From positions 62,001-126,000 of the forward strand of contig NZ_PXXX01000011.1 of NCBI RefSeq assembly GCF_003367505.1: a DNA stretch of 64,000 nucleotides, given 5' to 3'. The number at the start of each line of letters is the position of its first letter. The stretch's first letter is position 1. The position numbers and the translations under genes are program-made. Under the pieces are notes generated by a model. The model searched no databases, was not told where the DNA came from, and was given only the letters and a program-made list of their open reading frames with translations. This DNA comes from Lysinibacillus capsici. Its GTDB lineage: Bacteria > Bacillota > Bacilli > Bacillales_A > Planococcaceae. This document shows positions 1 through 7,015 of this stretch, in pieces.

Positions 1-298
1 CTACATAATGATCATCACGAGTTGCTAAGAAAAACTGTGTTAAGTATTGATTAATATTTTCTTCACTAATGATTAATTGAGAGGTAGGGGATATCTCGCT
101 TAAATAATGATGAAAAATGGCATTCATGGAAGGGGTAATGTCTTTGAGCTTTTGATAGAGTGCCTTTAAGTGCTCCTCATCTTGTGAAGTGAAATGATTG
201 AATGCCAGTGTTTGGTAAAATCGGCCTGTTGCATGTAAATCTGTACCACGTTTGAGTAGTTCTTCTAGCTCTGCTTTAGGTCGAATACTTGAAAACAT
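1..298 (-). CDS. Globin-sensor-like protein, C-terminus cut off by window edge
   Basis: The frame reads leftward from an ATG at 298, preceded by GGAGGT 6 bases away, and stays open for 99 codons to the window edge. The visible part is all-helical. It carries a segment QDEEHLKALYQKL followed by SMNAIFHHYL and then NINQYLTQFFLATRDDHYV. This order resembles the pre-proximal-histidine helices of protoglobin/globin-coupled sensors such as HemAT. The proximal histidine and any output domain (methyl-accepting or GGDEF) would lie outside the window, so neither haem binding nor output can be judged. Family call is by pattern only. Confidence 0.5.
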   Translation of the reverse strand, partial: MFSSIRPKAELEELLKRGTDLHATGRFYQTLAFNHFTSQDEEHLKALYQKLKDITPSMNAIFHHYLSEISPTSQLIISEENINQYLTQFFLATRDDHYV

Positions 299-421
299 AA
301 AAATACCTCCAAAAAGTATGTATAATAAGGTAATAATAGCATAATTCAGGTGGTTTTAATAGACATTTCAATTGTGTTTGCTAAAATGAAACTATCTTAT
401 GACAGCAAGGAATGGGCAAAT

Positions 422-706
422 ATGTATACAATTATTTACATGAAAGCGGACTATGAGCCTTGGTGGAAATTTGAAGGCTGGGAAGCTTATATTCAAACTG
501 AAGATACATTTGACACGAAGGAGCTCTTTGAACGTGCATTACAGCAAAAATTAGCGCATTTTCGTTCCTCTTACGATAATGAGGCAACGAAAGAGGAGCA
601 GTATTGGGCTTTTTGGTCTGAGGATGAAAGCTTTTACTGTGAGGCTTGCGATGATGATGCACAAGTATATCATGGAATAATTGCGTGTAAAATAGAAGAG
701 AAGTAA
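422..706 (+). CDS. DUF1033 family protein
   Basis: Small acidic protein of about 94 residues. It has the family signature YxxADYEPWWxFEGWE near the N-terminus and AFWSEDESFYCEACDDD followed by QVYHG near the C-terminus. I chose the ATG at 422 because AAGGAA lies 8 bases upstream and family members begin with M-Y-x-I-I. An in-frame ATG at 386 and GTG at 350 would add residues with no counterpart in the family. The biochemical function of DUF1033 is unknown. It stands alone ahead of the cold-shock gene and is followed by no clear terminator. Confidence 0.8.
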   Translation: MYTIIYMKADYEPWWKFEGWEAYIQTEDTFDTKELFERALQQKLAHFRSSYDNEATKEEQYWAFWSEDESFYCEACDDDAQVYHGIIACKIEEK

Positions 707-745
707 AAAAATTTTGAAAAAAAGTAAAAAAGATTTTTTCTTTAT

Positions 746-774
746 TTGACAAAATTATGGATGGCAGTTATACT
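746..774 (+). promoter_or_regulatory. Sigma-A promoter of the cold-shock gene
   Basis: TTGACA at 746-751 and TATACT at 769-774 are separated by 17 bp, a near-consensus housekeeping promoter. The predicted start is near 781, giving a leader of about 148 nt before the cold-shock ATG. Confidence 0.8.
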
Positions 775-810
775 TAACTTAACAATTTAATTGCTTCACC
801 GGAAACATGA

Positions 811-873
811 ATTCACATATTACAAAAAGTGATCGCGTTAGTTCGGTACTCTTTGTAATATGTGAATTTTTTT
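811..873 (+). promoter_or_regulatory. Terminator-shaped hairpin in the cold-shock leader
   Basis: Arms 811-830 and 848-867 pair over 20 positions with one mismatch around a 17-nt loop, and seven T follow (867-873). The hairpin lies between the promoter and the cold-shock gene. It is therefore either an attenuator or a temperature-sensitive leader structure, not a normal gene-end terminator. Confidence 0.65.
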
Positions 874-928
874 CAATCGCTGAAGAAATTACATATTGTT
901 CACTTTTATTTTTTGGAGGTTTTCTTAA

Positions 929-1129
929 ATGAAACAAGGTACAGTAAAATGGTTTAACTCAGAAAAAGGTTTTGGATTCATCGAAGTTGAAGGTGAAAAC
1001 GACGTATTCGTACACTTCTCAGCTATCCAAGGCGAAGGTTTCAAAACTCTTGACGAAGGTCAAAAAGTGGAATTCGAAGTTGTAGATGGCAACCGCGGAC
1101 CACAAGCTGCTAACGTAACTAAACTTTAA
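929..1129 (+). CDS. csp: Cold-shock protein (CspA/CspB family)
   Basis: The 66-residue protein is a single cold-shock domain. RNP1 is KGFGFI and RNP2 is VFVHF, with the usual [17 protein letters not shown] opening. Members bind single-stranded RNA and DNA and act as RNA chaperones in the cytoplasm. TTGGAGG precedes the ATG by 8 to 9 bases, and a strong terminator follows at 1163-1194, so it is monocistronic. The long structured leader suggests post-transcriptional control, as is common for cold-shock genes. Length and all aromatic RNA-binding residues are normal. Which of the several paralogues of a Bacillales genome this is cannot be told. Confidence 0.95.
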   Translation: MKQGTVKWFNSEKGFGFIEVEGENDVFVHFSAIQGEGFKTLDEGQKVEFEVVDGNRGPQAANVTKL

Positions 1130-1162
1130 TTCTCAGTAATTAAAATTACTTTCGTTAAACCC

Positions 1163-1194
1163 AAGACATCCTATGCAAATAGGATGTCTTTTTT
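1163..1194 (+). terminator. Terminator of the cold-shock gene
   Basis: Perfect 10-bp stem (1163-1172 with 1181-1190), 8-nt loop, then a run of T. Confidence 0.9.
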
Positions 1195-1244
1195 GTATCA
1201 TTTGCAAGTTTAAGGATTACAAACCCTATTTTAGGTTAAATATA

Positions 1245-1390
1245 TAGTAGTGGCGGATAGCCATGCAAAAGTAAAGGATAGCGCTATAAAAGCAGCGGAT
1301 AGCCATGTGAAACTGGAGGATAGCTGCACAAAAGTAGCGGATAACCCCATAAAATGGAGGGTAGCCCCGCCAAAATAGCGCATAGCTGTA
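1245..1390. repeat. Seven-unit tandem repeat, about 21-bp period
   Basis: Degenerate units of the form GCGGATAGCCnnnnnAAAAGT recur with the GGATA core at 1255, 1276, 1297, 1318, 1339, 1359 and 1380. The spacing is 21 bp except for one 20-bp step. The array sits between the cold-shock terminator and the YkvA-like gene and ends at that gene's ribosome site. Read on the minus strand it gives a 7-residue LSxxFxx periodicity, which is a by-product of the 21-bp period and not evidence for a protein. Confidence 0.8.
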
Positions 1391-1403
1391 AAGAAGGAGG
1401 CAG

Positions 1404-1895
1404 ATGAATGTGAATAATGAAGAAAAATTGCCTGAAGAACAGGAGCAAAAGGATTTTTATCAGAAACTACGTACAAAATTAGTAGCTTTCCTTGGGTCGA
1501 AAAAGGGAAAAAGTAACAAGTTTACTCCGTATTTAATGTTTGTGCCTGATTTATTTCATTTGTTAATTAAAACAGTAACCGATGCGGGTGTAGATAAAAA
1601 GAGTCGTGCATTAATTGGGGCATCCATTGCGTATTTTGTATTACCGATGGATTTAATGCCAGAAGGACTGCTAGGCTTTGGTGGCTATTTAGATGATGTT
1701 GTACTAGCAACTTTTGTGGTAAATACCATTATTAATAAGTTGGGTCCAGATGTAGTGGAAAAGCATTGGACAGGGGATGACAAGCTTTTACATGTGCTAC
1801 AAAAGGTTGCAGAAGTGAGTGATGAGGTTGTCAGTAAAATTCCTGTAAAATCGCCAATTGCTCAGTTCGTCAAGCAAGAAAGTAAAGATAAATAA
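1404..1895 (+). CDS. YkvA/DUF1232 family membrane protein
   Basis: About 163 residues. A charged N-terminal third is followed by the DUF1232 core: SRALIGASIAYFVLPMDLMP, then GYLDDVVLATFVVNTII, two hydrophobic helices joined by the conserved P-x-D-L-x-P and D-D motifs. The family is membrane-associated and of unknown function. AAGGAGG is only 3 bases from the ATG at 1404. The GTG two codons later (1410) has better spacing, so the true start may be 1410. The gene follows a tandem repeat array and ends before a bidirectional terminator shared with the convergent protease gene. Confidence 0.85.
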   Translation: MNVNNEEKLPEEQEQKDFYQKLRTKLVAFLGSKKGKSNKFTPYLMFVPDLFHLLIKTVTDAGVDKKSRALIGASIAYFVLPMDLMPEGLLGFGGYLDDVVLATFVVNTIINKLGPDVVEKHWTGDDKLLHVLQKVAEVSDEVVSKIPVKSPIAQFVKQESKDK

Positions 1896-1910
1896 TAATA
1901 TTATGTAAAC
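1891..1910. repeat. Short repeat carrying a dif-like XerD arm
   Basis: The 20-mer here ends in TTATGTAAAC. The identical 20-mer occurs at 15448-15467 and a close variant at 3544-3563. TTATGTAAACT is the XerD half of the Bacillus dif site, but the XerC half is not conserved at this copy. Confidence 0.5.
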
Positions 1911-1925
1911 CTAAGACGCCCTATA

Positions 1926-1958
1926 AAAATGAACCTGCTTATTACAGGTTCATTTTTT
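1926..1958. terminator. Bidirectional terminator between ykvA-like and protease genes
   Basis: Stem 1928-1937 with 1945-1954, flanked by A-run and T-run. It overlaps the protease stop codon, so it serves both converging genes. Confidence 0.85.
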
Positions 1959-2772
1959 ATTGCTCTTCTAATAAATTTCGGAGTTGTTGTACAGGTACAA
2001 ATAGGCCAACATTTCCAATGGGCTCATATTTCATCGTGGCAAAGATAACCCCAATGACCTCGCCATGTTGATCGATTACAGGGCTACCACTATTGCCCCG
2101 ATAAACAGGAGCTTTTAGCATCCTAACTGGCTCCTGCCAATCTTCTAATTGAATGGCTTCTAGCAATGTTCCTTCATTAGCGATGCCGGTGAAAGCAAGT
2201 GGATTTCCAATAAAATAGACATGTTCATTAACAGTGTAAGGTGGATCTTCTGCAAGAGGTAGATAGGGAAGTTGCTCAGCTTGCACCTGTACAAAGGCTA
2301 AATCTACGGCTGGATAGCTCTCGATTAATGTTGCTTCCATCAGTCCCTCATCAGGAAAGACGACTGATAATGTTGTGGCATGTTCGACAACATGGGCGTT
2401 GGTGACAATCAGACCATCTGGTGAGATGGCAAAACCAGTGCCTTTACTGGAGCCTGTTGAAATTTCAACGACTGCCTTTTTATAGGTTTGTATATCTTCT
2501 TGTGCAGAGAGCCGCGTTGAAACCTTGATAAATTCAAGCGCAGGTATGGAGTAGATTTGAAAAATGAGGGCAAATGTATTGAAAAACAGCACTAGTGCCA
2601 TACCCCACACGATCCAGCGTACAAGAGGCTTTTGTTTTTTTTGCTTTTTTCCATAAATGCGTTCTTCTCGCGCCTGTGCTAATGCTTTTTGCTGTTCCTC
2701 GAGTACAAGTTCAATAAATTCTTCTTCCGTTAATTCATCTTGCTTTGGTGTTGCATTATGTATATCACTCAT
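1957..2772 (-). CDS. Membrane-anchored trypsin-like serine protease (HtrA-like, no PDZ)
   Basis: 271 residues. A charged cytoplasmic N-terminus of about 50 residues is followed by one transmembrane helix (about 51-72) and an extracytoplasmic trypsin-like domain. The catalytic triad is visible: His in TNAHVV, Asp in AVDLAF and Ser in GNSGSPV. There is no PDZ domain after the protease, unlike HtrA, HtrB or YyxA. GGAGG lies 7 bases before the ATG. The upstream gene, 58 bp away on the same strand, is a lipoprotein, so the two are probably co-transcribed and work at the outer face of the membrane. Substrate unknown. Confidence 0.88.
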   Translation of the reverse strand: MSDIHNATPKQDELTEEEFIELVLEEQQKALAQAREERIYGKKQKKQKPLVRWIVWGMALVLFFNTFALIFQIYSIPALEFIKVSTRLSAQEDIQTYKKAVVEISTGSSKGTGFAISPDGLIVTNAHVVEHATTLSVVFPDEGLMEATLIESYPAVDLAFVQVQAEQLPYLPLAEDPPYTVNEHVYFIGNPLAFTGIANEGTLLEAIQLEDWQEPVRMLKAPVYRGNSGSPVIDQHGEVIGVIFATMKYEPIGNVGLFVPVQQLRNLLEEQ

Positions 2773-2830
2773 TGATTGGCCTCCTTTGCTAAAAAACAGA
2801 CGCCCAAGCAGGACGCCTCTTTTCTTTCAA

Positions 2831-3469
2831 TTATTCTATTTTTTGCAAGGTTGATGTCACAACAAATGGCTCATCTTGCTCTGTTTCCATCGTATCCTCT
2901 TTGCGAATTAGACCAATGTCCTTTGCAAAATATTTGGTTGTGGTCATTTGATCTTCAGAGCGACTTAGCTGGATGACATCTTGATAGACCGTTGTACCAG
3001 TATCAACAGTAGCGGTCGTTGATTCAATGGTCCAACCTTGAAAGCTTGTCCCGACTTGTAAAGGCTTTTGAAGTACGGTTTCCAGGACAGGATAAGAAGC
3101 TGCCTCAGCTGCACTTGGCATGCTTGGATTACTGTCAACAGGTTCTCGATAGACAAGATCAATACTTGTATCCGTTATGCGGTAGATTTTTAATAGTGTC
3201 ACACCACCATTATCCTCTATTTGTACGATATGCTGTGTATCGAGGTAGGTAGTTTTTAGTGTGAAGCTAGCAAATTCATTTCCTTCCCCTTGAAAAGAAG
3301 CAACAGATCCATCAGGTGGAAAATAGGAGAGAAGTGACGTTTGATCTTGTTCCACTGCTTGCTTGTCTTCCACAGATGGTGTTGGAGCTGGCACAGGCTC
3401 TTCCTGAACTTCTTCACGACAGCCAGCCAGTAAAAATACTACAGAAAGTACTAGAACAGGGTATCTCAT
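2831..3469 (-). CDS. Putative lipoprotein of unknown function
   Basis: 212 residues starting at the ATG at 3469, with AAGGAG 7 bases upstream; a GTG two codons earlier is too close to that site. A short hydrophobic signal ends in the lipobox LLAGC, giving a lipid-anchored protein. A Pro/Glu/Gln-rich linker follows, then a beta-rich domain with alternating hydrophobic strands and no recognisable catalytic motif. It precedes the membrane serine protease on the same strand. It may be a partner or substrate-presenting protein, but nothing in the sequence proves this. I do not recognise the family. Confidence 0.75.
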   Translation of the reverse strand: MRYPVLVLSVVFLLAGCREEVQEEPVPAPTPSVEDKQAVEQDQTSLLSYFPPDGSVASFQGEGNEFASFTLKTTYLDTQHIVQIEDNGGVTLLKIYRITDTSIDLVYREPVDSNPSMPSAAEAASYPVLETVLQKPLQVGTSFQGWTIESTTATVDTGTTVYQDVIQLSRSEDQMTTTKYFAKDIGLIRKEDTMETEQDEPFVVTSTLQKIE

Positions 3470-3543
3470 GGGCACACTCCTTCGCTATTTTCTTTCATTA
3501 TACGTGAACGAGGAGTGTTATACGAATAATATGAGATTATATA

Positions 3544-3563
3544 AATAATATTATTATGTAAAC
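3544..3563. repeat. Variant of the dif-arm-like repeat
   Basis: Ends in ATTATGTAAAC followed by T, matching the 11-bp XerD arm of Bacillus dif. The spacer differs from the copies at 1891 and 15448. Confidence 0.4.
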
Positions 3564-3638
3564 TATTTAATGAAAACTTGTAACAGCATGGAAAATTATC
3601 TATGATAGAAATGAAGTGAAAAAATGGGGGGCAAAGAC

Positions 3639-4109
3639 ATGTATAGACATGTAGATGATTTCTTACAAGAATGGTCAAATGCATCAAACGGGACACTACA
3701 GGTATTACAGGCTTTAACAGATGACAAGCTTCAACAAAGCATTGTAGAGGGTCACAGTACACTTGGTTGGTTAGGCTGGCATTTAGTTGGAGCAGCAGGA
3801 TATTTTAGCTATCTAGCAGGGTTAAAAGTACCAATGATTCGTCAAGAAGATCCTGTGCCAACGACTGCGGCTGAGATCGTGACAGCCTATGAAAGCGTAG
3901 CAAATGGTATTAAAGAGGAAGTGGCTAAGCTTTCGAATGAAGAGTTACTAGAGGTAGTAACAGGCTTTAAAGCGCCGATGCCAAAAGGGGCTTTATTACG
4001 TGTATTAATTGACCATCAAACACATCATCGTGGACAAATGACGGTCCTACTACGTCAAGCAGGTTTACCAGTACCTGGCGTGATGGGACCAACAAAGGAA
4101 ATGCAATAA
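3639..4109 (+). CDS. DinB/YfiT-like four-helix metal-binding protein
   Basis: About 156 residues of amphipathic helices typical of the DinB superfamily. The putative metal-binding histidines are in GWLGWHLVG (first helix pair) and in DHQTHHRGQ near the C-terminus. Such proteins include thiol-dependent S-transferases and proteins of unknown activity. The ATG at 3639 is preceded by GGGGGG at about 8 bases; an upstream in-frame ATG (3624) lies at the start of that purine run and is less likely. It is monocistronic, ending in a strong terminator at 4118. A second, diverged DinB protein lies at 32309. Confidence 0.82.
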   Translation: MYRHVDDFLQEWSNASNGTLQVLQALTDDKLQQSIVEGHSTLGWLGWHLVGAAGYFSYLAGLKVPMIRQEDPVPTTAAEIVTAYESVANGIKEEVAKLSNEELLEVVTGFKAPMPKGALLRVLIDHQTHHRGQMTVLLRQAGLPVPGVMGPTKEMQ

Positions 4110-4117
4110 TTACGCGA

Positions 4118-4151
4118 GCAGCAGATAAACGATTTATCTGCTGCATTTTTT
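4118..4151 (+). terminator. Terminator of the DinB gene
   Basis: 12-bp perfect stem (4118-4129 with 4133-4144), 3-nt loop, then T7. It directly precedes the tetR promoter. Confidence 0.9.
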
Positions 4152-4154
4152 AGA

Positions 4155-4183
4155 TTGACACTTACCTACTAGTAAGTTAGTAT
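4155..4183 (+). promoter_or_regulatory. tetR-fabF promoter with embedded operator
   Basis: TTGACA at 4155-4160 and TAGTAT at 4178-4183 are 17 bp apart. The inverted repeat ACTTAC-N6-GTAAGT (4160-4177) fills the spacer exactly. A repressor bound there would block polymerase, which fits autorepression by the TetR protein encoded immediately downstream. Confidence 0.7.
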
Positions 4184-4189
4184 AAAGCC

Positions 4190-4747
4190 ATGACAAATAG
4201 AAAAATGCAAATTATAGAATTAACATTGAAGAATATTCAGGAAAAAGGATTCACATCATTTAGTTATGAGCATTTAGCAAAGGAGCTTGGCGTCACGAAA
4301 GCCAGTATTCACTATCATTTCGAGAAGAAGGGAGACTTAGGGATTGCTGTTTGCGAAAGAATTCAACAAGGATTAGAGAGAACTTTTACATTGATGAAGG
4401 AGTCCACTTTGCCAGCTGAGGAAAAGCCATTTGCCTTTATTATGCAGCGAATAAAATTTCTAGAGCAAGACGGCATTTGCCCTATATCAGCTTTACAGGC
4501 GGATTATCAAGAATTACCGCAACCAATGCAAGAAAAGCTTCAGCAGCTTAGTCAAATGGAAATCGATGTCTTTGTTGAGCTATTGAAAGATGCTAAACAA
4601 CAAGGCGCACTCCAAGCTACTAATGATTTGGAGGCTCTAGCTGTATTACTTATTTCAAGTACGAAAGGGGCATTACAATATAAACGTGTTGTAGGAGAAG
4701 CGTTCTTTCAAAAGATGCTGGAGCAATTAAAGGAACTGTTAAAGTAA
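4190..4747 (+). CDS. TetR-family transcriptional regulator
   Basis: 185 residues. The N-terminal helix-turn-helix spans about 18-50 (FSYEHLAKELGVTKASIHYH followed by F), the standard TetR DNA-recognition unit. The C-terminal helical ligand domain contains a CPISALQADYQELP segment resembling the YcdC/AcuR-type C-terminal region. Its ATG is almost at the predicted transcription start and lacks a Shine-Dalgarno sequence, so translation may be leaderless. It lies 27 bp upstream of a ketoacyl synthase gene in the same orientation and almost certainly controls that operon through the palindrome at 4160-4177. The ligand is unknown; an acyl-CoA or acyl-ACP is a reasonable guess from context. Confidence 0.88.
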   Translation: MTNRKMQIIELTLKNIQEKGFTSFSYEHLAKELGVTKASIHYHFEKKGDLGIAVCERIQQGLERTFTLMKESTLPAEEKPFAFIMQRIKFLEQDGICPISALQADYQELPQPMQEKLQQLSQMEIDVFVELLKDAKQQGALQATNDLEALAVLLISSTKGALQYKRVVGEAFFQKMLEQLKELLK

Positions 4748-4774
4748 GACATGATACGAGAAGGAGCGATGTGC

Positions 4775-6010
4775 ATGGTACGAAGAGTCGTTGTTACTGG
4801 ATATGGTGTTGTTTCCCCGTTAGGTAATTCGGTATCAGCCTTATGGGAGAATATTAAGGCAGGAAAATCAGGGATTCAAAAAATTCAAGGGGAGGCATTC
4901 AGCGGCATTAATACGCAAATTGCTGGGACGAGTAAGGATTTCGATGCAACGCTGTATATGGATAAAAAAGAAATCAGTAAATATGATCTATTTGTGCAAT
5001 ATGCTGTTGCCGCTGCCCAGCAAGCTCTGACACAAGCCAATTTAAATATGGAACAGGTAGATAAGGAGCGTTTAGGCGTTTACATCGGCTCTGGCATTGG
5101 GGGCATTGAAACGATTTTAGAAAATCATCAAGCGATGCTCAATCAAGGGCCTAGGAAGGTGTCACCATTTATGGTGCCGATGATGATTAGCAATATGGCT
5201 GCAGGAATACTAGCAATCAAAACGGGCTTTAAAGGACCAAGCTTTTCACCTGTTTCTGCCTGTGCGACAGGAAACCAGGCGATTGGAGAAGCTTTCTTAG
5301 CGATTCGACATGGCTATGCGGATGGCATTTTAGCAGGCGGAGCGGAGGCACCGATCAATCCACTTAGCTTTGCAGGATTCTCCCGCATGAAAGCCATGTC
5401 CACTAGGAATGAAGAGCCAACAAAGGCCAGTCGACCATTCGATAGCGAGCGGGATGGCTTTGTCATGTCTGAAGGAGCTGGCATTATATTCCTAGAGGAG
5501 TATGAACACGCCAAACAAAGGGGTGCTACGATTCTGGGTGAGATTGTTGGCTATGGTGTGACAACAGATGCTTATCATATTACAGCTCCTGATTTTACGG
5601 GTGCTGCCAATGCCATGAAGCTGGCATTAAAAATGGGTGCTATCGATGGGGCAGCTATCGATTATATCAACGCACACGGCACAAGTACTCCAGAGGGAGA
5701 TAAATCTGAAACAAAGGCTATTAAACACGTTTTTGGTGACCATGCCTATCAACTAAAGGTTAGCTCCACAAAATCGATGACAGGACATCTCTTTGGCGCG
5801 GCCGGTGGAATTGAAGCCATTATTACATTGAAAAGTATAATGGATGGCATTATTCCACCAACCATCAATTATGAAACACCAGATCCCGAATGTGATTTAA
5901 ACTATGTTCCTAATGAGGCGCTTCATCAAGACGTTAACTTTGCGCTATCGAATGGGTTTGGCTTTGGTGGTCATAATGCTGTGCTAGCATTTAAAAAATT
6001 TGAGGAATAA
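4775..6010 (+). CDS. fabF: 3-oxoacyl-ACP synthase II (FabF-type ketosynthase)
   Basis: 411 residues, the normal FabF length. It catalyses decarboxylative condensation of malonyl-ACP with acyl-ACP in fatty-acid elongation. The Cys-His-His triad is present: Cys in SACATGNQ, His in NAHGTSTPEGD and His in GHLFGAAG. The ATG at 4775 is 8 bases after AAGGAG; an ATG at 4769 is too close. It is expressed from the tetR promoter and sits away from other fab genes, so it is probably an accessory KAS II whose expression is conditional, not the housekeeping copy. A specialised chain-elongation role is an inference from this arrangement. Confidence 0.88.
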   Translation: MVRRVVVTGYGVVSPLGNSVSALWENIKAGKSGIQKIQGEAFSGINTQIAGTSKDFDATLYMDKKEISKYDLFVQYAVAAAQQALTQANLNMEQVDKERLGVYIGSGIGGIETILENHQAMLNQGPRKVSPFMVPMMISNMAAGILAIKTGFKGPSFSPVSACATGNQAIGEAFLAIRHGYADGILAGGAEAPINPLSFAGFSRMKAMSTRNEEPTKASRPFDSERDGFVMSEGAGIIFLEEYEHAKQRGATILGEIVGYGVTTDAYHITAPDFTGAANAMKLALKMGAIDGAAIDYINAHGTSTPEGDKSETKAIKHVFGDHAYQLKVSSTKSMTGHLFGAAGGIEAIITLKSIMDGIIPPTINYETPDPECDLNYVPNEALHQDVNFALSNGFGFGGHNAVLAFKKFEE

Positions 6011-6035
6011 GGCATTAGCTACTAGCTAAAAAGAG

Positions 6036-6067
6036 TGGTATGAATTTAATTGTTCATACCATTTTTT
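6036..6067 (+). terminator. Terminator of tetR-fabF
   Basis: 9-bp stem (6036-6044 with 6053-6061) and T6. Confidence 0.9.
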
Positions 6068-6112
6068 ACGTTTGTTTTATCAACTTGAAAAGAGAAGAGG
6101 GAACTTAAGCTA

Positions 6113-6140
6113 TTGCAAGTCAATAAGTTTTCCTTATGAT
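6113..6140 (+). promoter_or_regulatory. Candidate promoter of the amidohydrolase gene
   Basis: TTGCAA at 6113-6118 and TATGAT at 6135-6140, 16 bp apart. Moderate match only. Confidence 0.4.
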
Positions 6141-6208
6141 AAATAGCTAGAAATTCGTATTATAACTTATAGTTAGAGTATGGTAAATTCAAAGGAAAAG
6201 GGGGATAA

Positions 6209-6958
6209 ATGATGCGAATCTTTGATGCACACTTTCATATCATTGACTTTAATTTTCCGATTATCGAAAATCAAGGTTATACGCCACCAAGCTATGTAGT
6301 AGAGGGTTATCAAAAGGACACAGTGAGTCTCCAGATAGCGGGGGGCGCCATTGTATCAGAATCTTTTCAAGGATTTGACCAAGCCTATCTTTTAAAAGCA
6401 TTGAAACAACTTGGTCCCACGTTTTGTGGGGTAACGCAATTACCTAATACGGTCACGGATGATGAAATTATACATTTACATAACAATGGGGTACGGGCAT
6501 TACGCTTTAATAGTAGACGAGGTGGTTCAGAGGATTTATCACAGCTAGAAACCTTTGCACGACGGGTTTATGATTTGGTGGGCTGGCATAGTGAATTATA
6601 TATCGATGCGAAGGAAATACCGGAGATAGCCTCGACAATTGAAGCATTACCAGCCATCTCCATCGATCATTTAGGGTTGTCGGAAGAAGGGCTGCCACAT
6701 TTATTAAAGCTTGTTGATAAGGGAGTACGTGTCAAGGCGACTGGCTTTGGTCGTGTGGAGCTGGATGTGAAGCATGCTTTACAAGCGATTTATAATGCTA
6801 ATCCAGATGCCCTCATGTTTGGAACAGATTGCCCGTCTACAAGAGCTAAACGACCTTTTAATTATGGGGATGTGGAATTGATTCAACAGCTATTTGATCA
6901 ACAGGCTGCTGATAAAATCCTCTACAAGAATGCGCTGCAATGGTATTTTCAGCGTTGA
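6209..6958 (+). CDS. Amidohydrolase-2 family metal-dependent hydrolase
   Basis: About 249 residues with a TIM-barrel amidohydrolase pattern. The metal-binding HxH is in FDAHFHI at the N-terminus, ISIDHLG gives a mid-barrel histidine, and FGTDCPS carries the catalytic aspartate near the C-terminus. The family includes 2-pyrone-4,6-dicarboxylate lactonase-like and decarboxylase enzymes; the substrate cannot be predicted. It starts at one of two adjacent ATGs after a GGGGG run. The gene is alone, bounded by the fabF terminator and a bidirectional terminator. Confidence 0.82.
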   Translation: MMRIFDAHFHIIDFNFPIIENQGYTPPSYVVEGYQKDTVSLQIAGGAIVSESFQGFDQAYLLKALKQLGPTFCGVTQLPNTVTDDEIIHLHNNGVRALRFNSRRGGSEDLSQLETFARRVYDLVGWHSELYIDAKEIPEIASTIEALPAISIDHLGLSEEGLPHLLKLVDKGVRVKATGFGRVELDVKHALQAIYNANPDALMFGTDCPSTRAKRPFNYGDVELIQQLFDQQAADKILYKNALQWYFQR

Positions 6959-6962
6959 ATAT

Positions 6963-7002
6963 AAAAAAGAATCCATGTTGGCATGAAAATGGATTCTTTT
7001 TT
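6963..7002. terminator. Bidirectional terminator
   Basis: 14-bp stem (6963-6976 with 6989-7002) with A-run and T-run arms, between the converging amidohydrolase and phosphoesterase genes. Confidence 0.9.
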
Positions 7003-7015
7003 AATTATGACGGTA

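Noticed and set aside
1245..1390. Possible CRISPR array
   Set aside because: Units are contiguous 21-bp degenerate repeats with no unique spacers and no cas genes nearby.
1231..1476. Minus-strand frame with a repeating LSxxFxx pattern
   Set aside because: It is the translation of the 21-bp tandem repeat array plus the antisense of the YkvA-like gene; no ribosome site.
2791..2828. Terminator between lipoprotein and protease genes
   Set aside because: The GACGCC blocks are direct, not inverted, so no stable stem forms; the two genes are more likely one operon.
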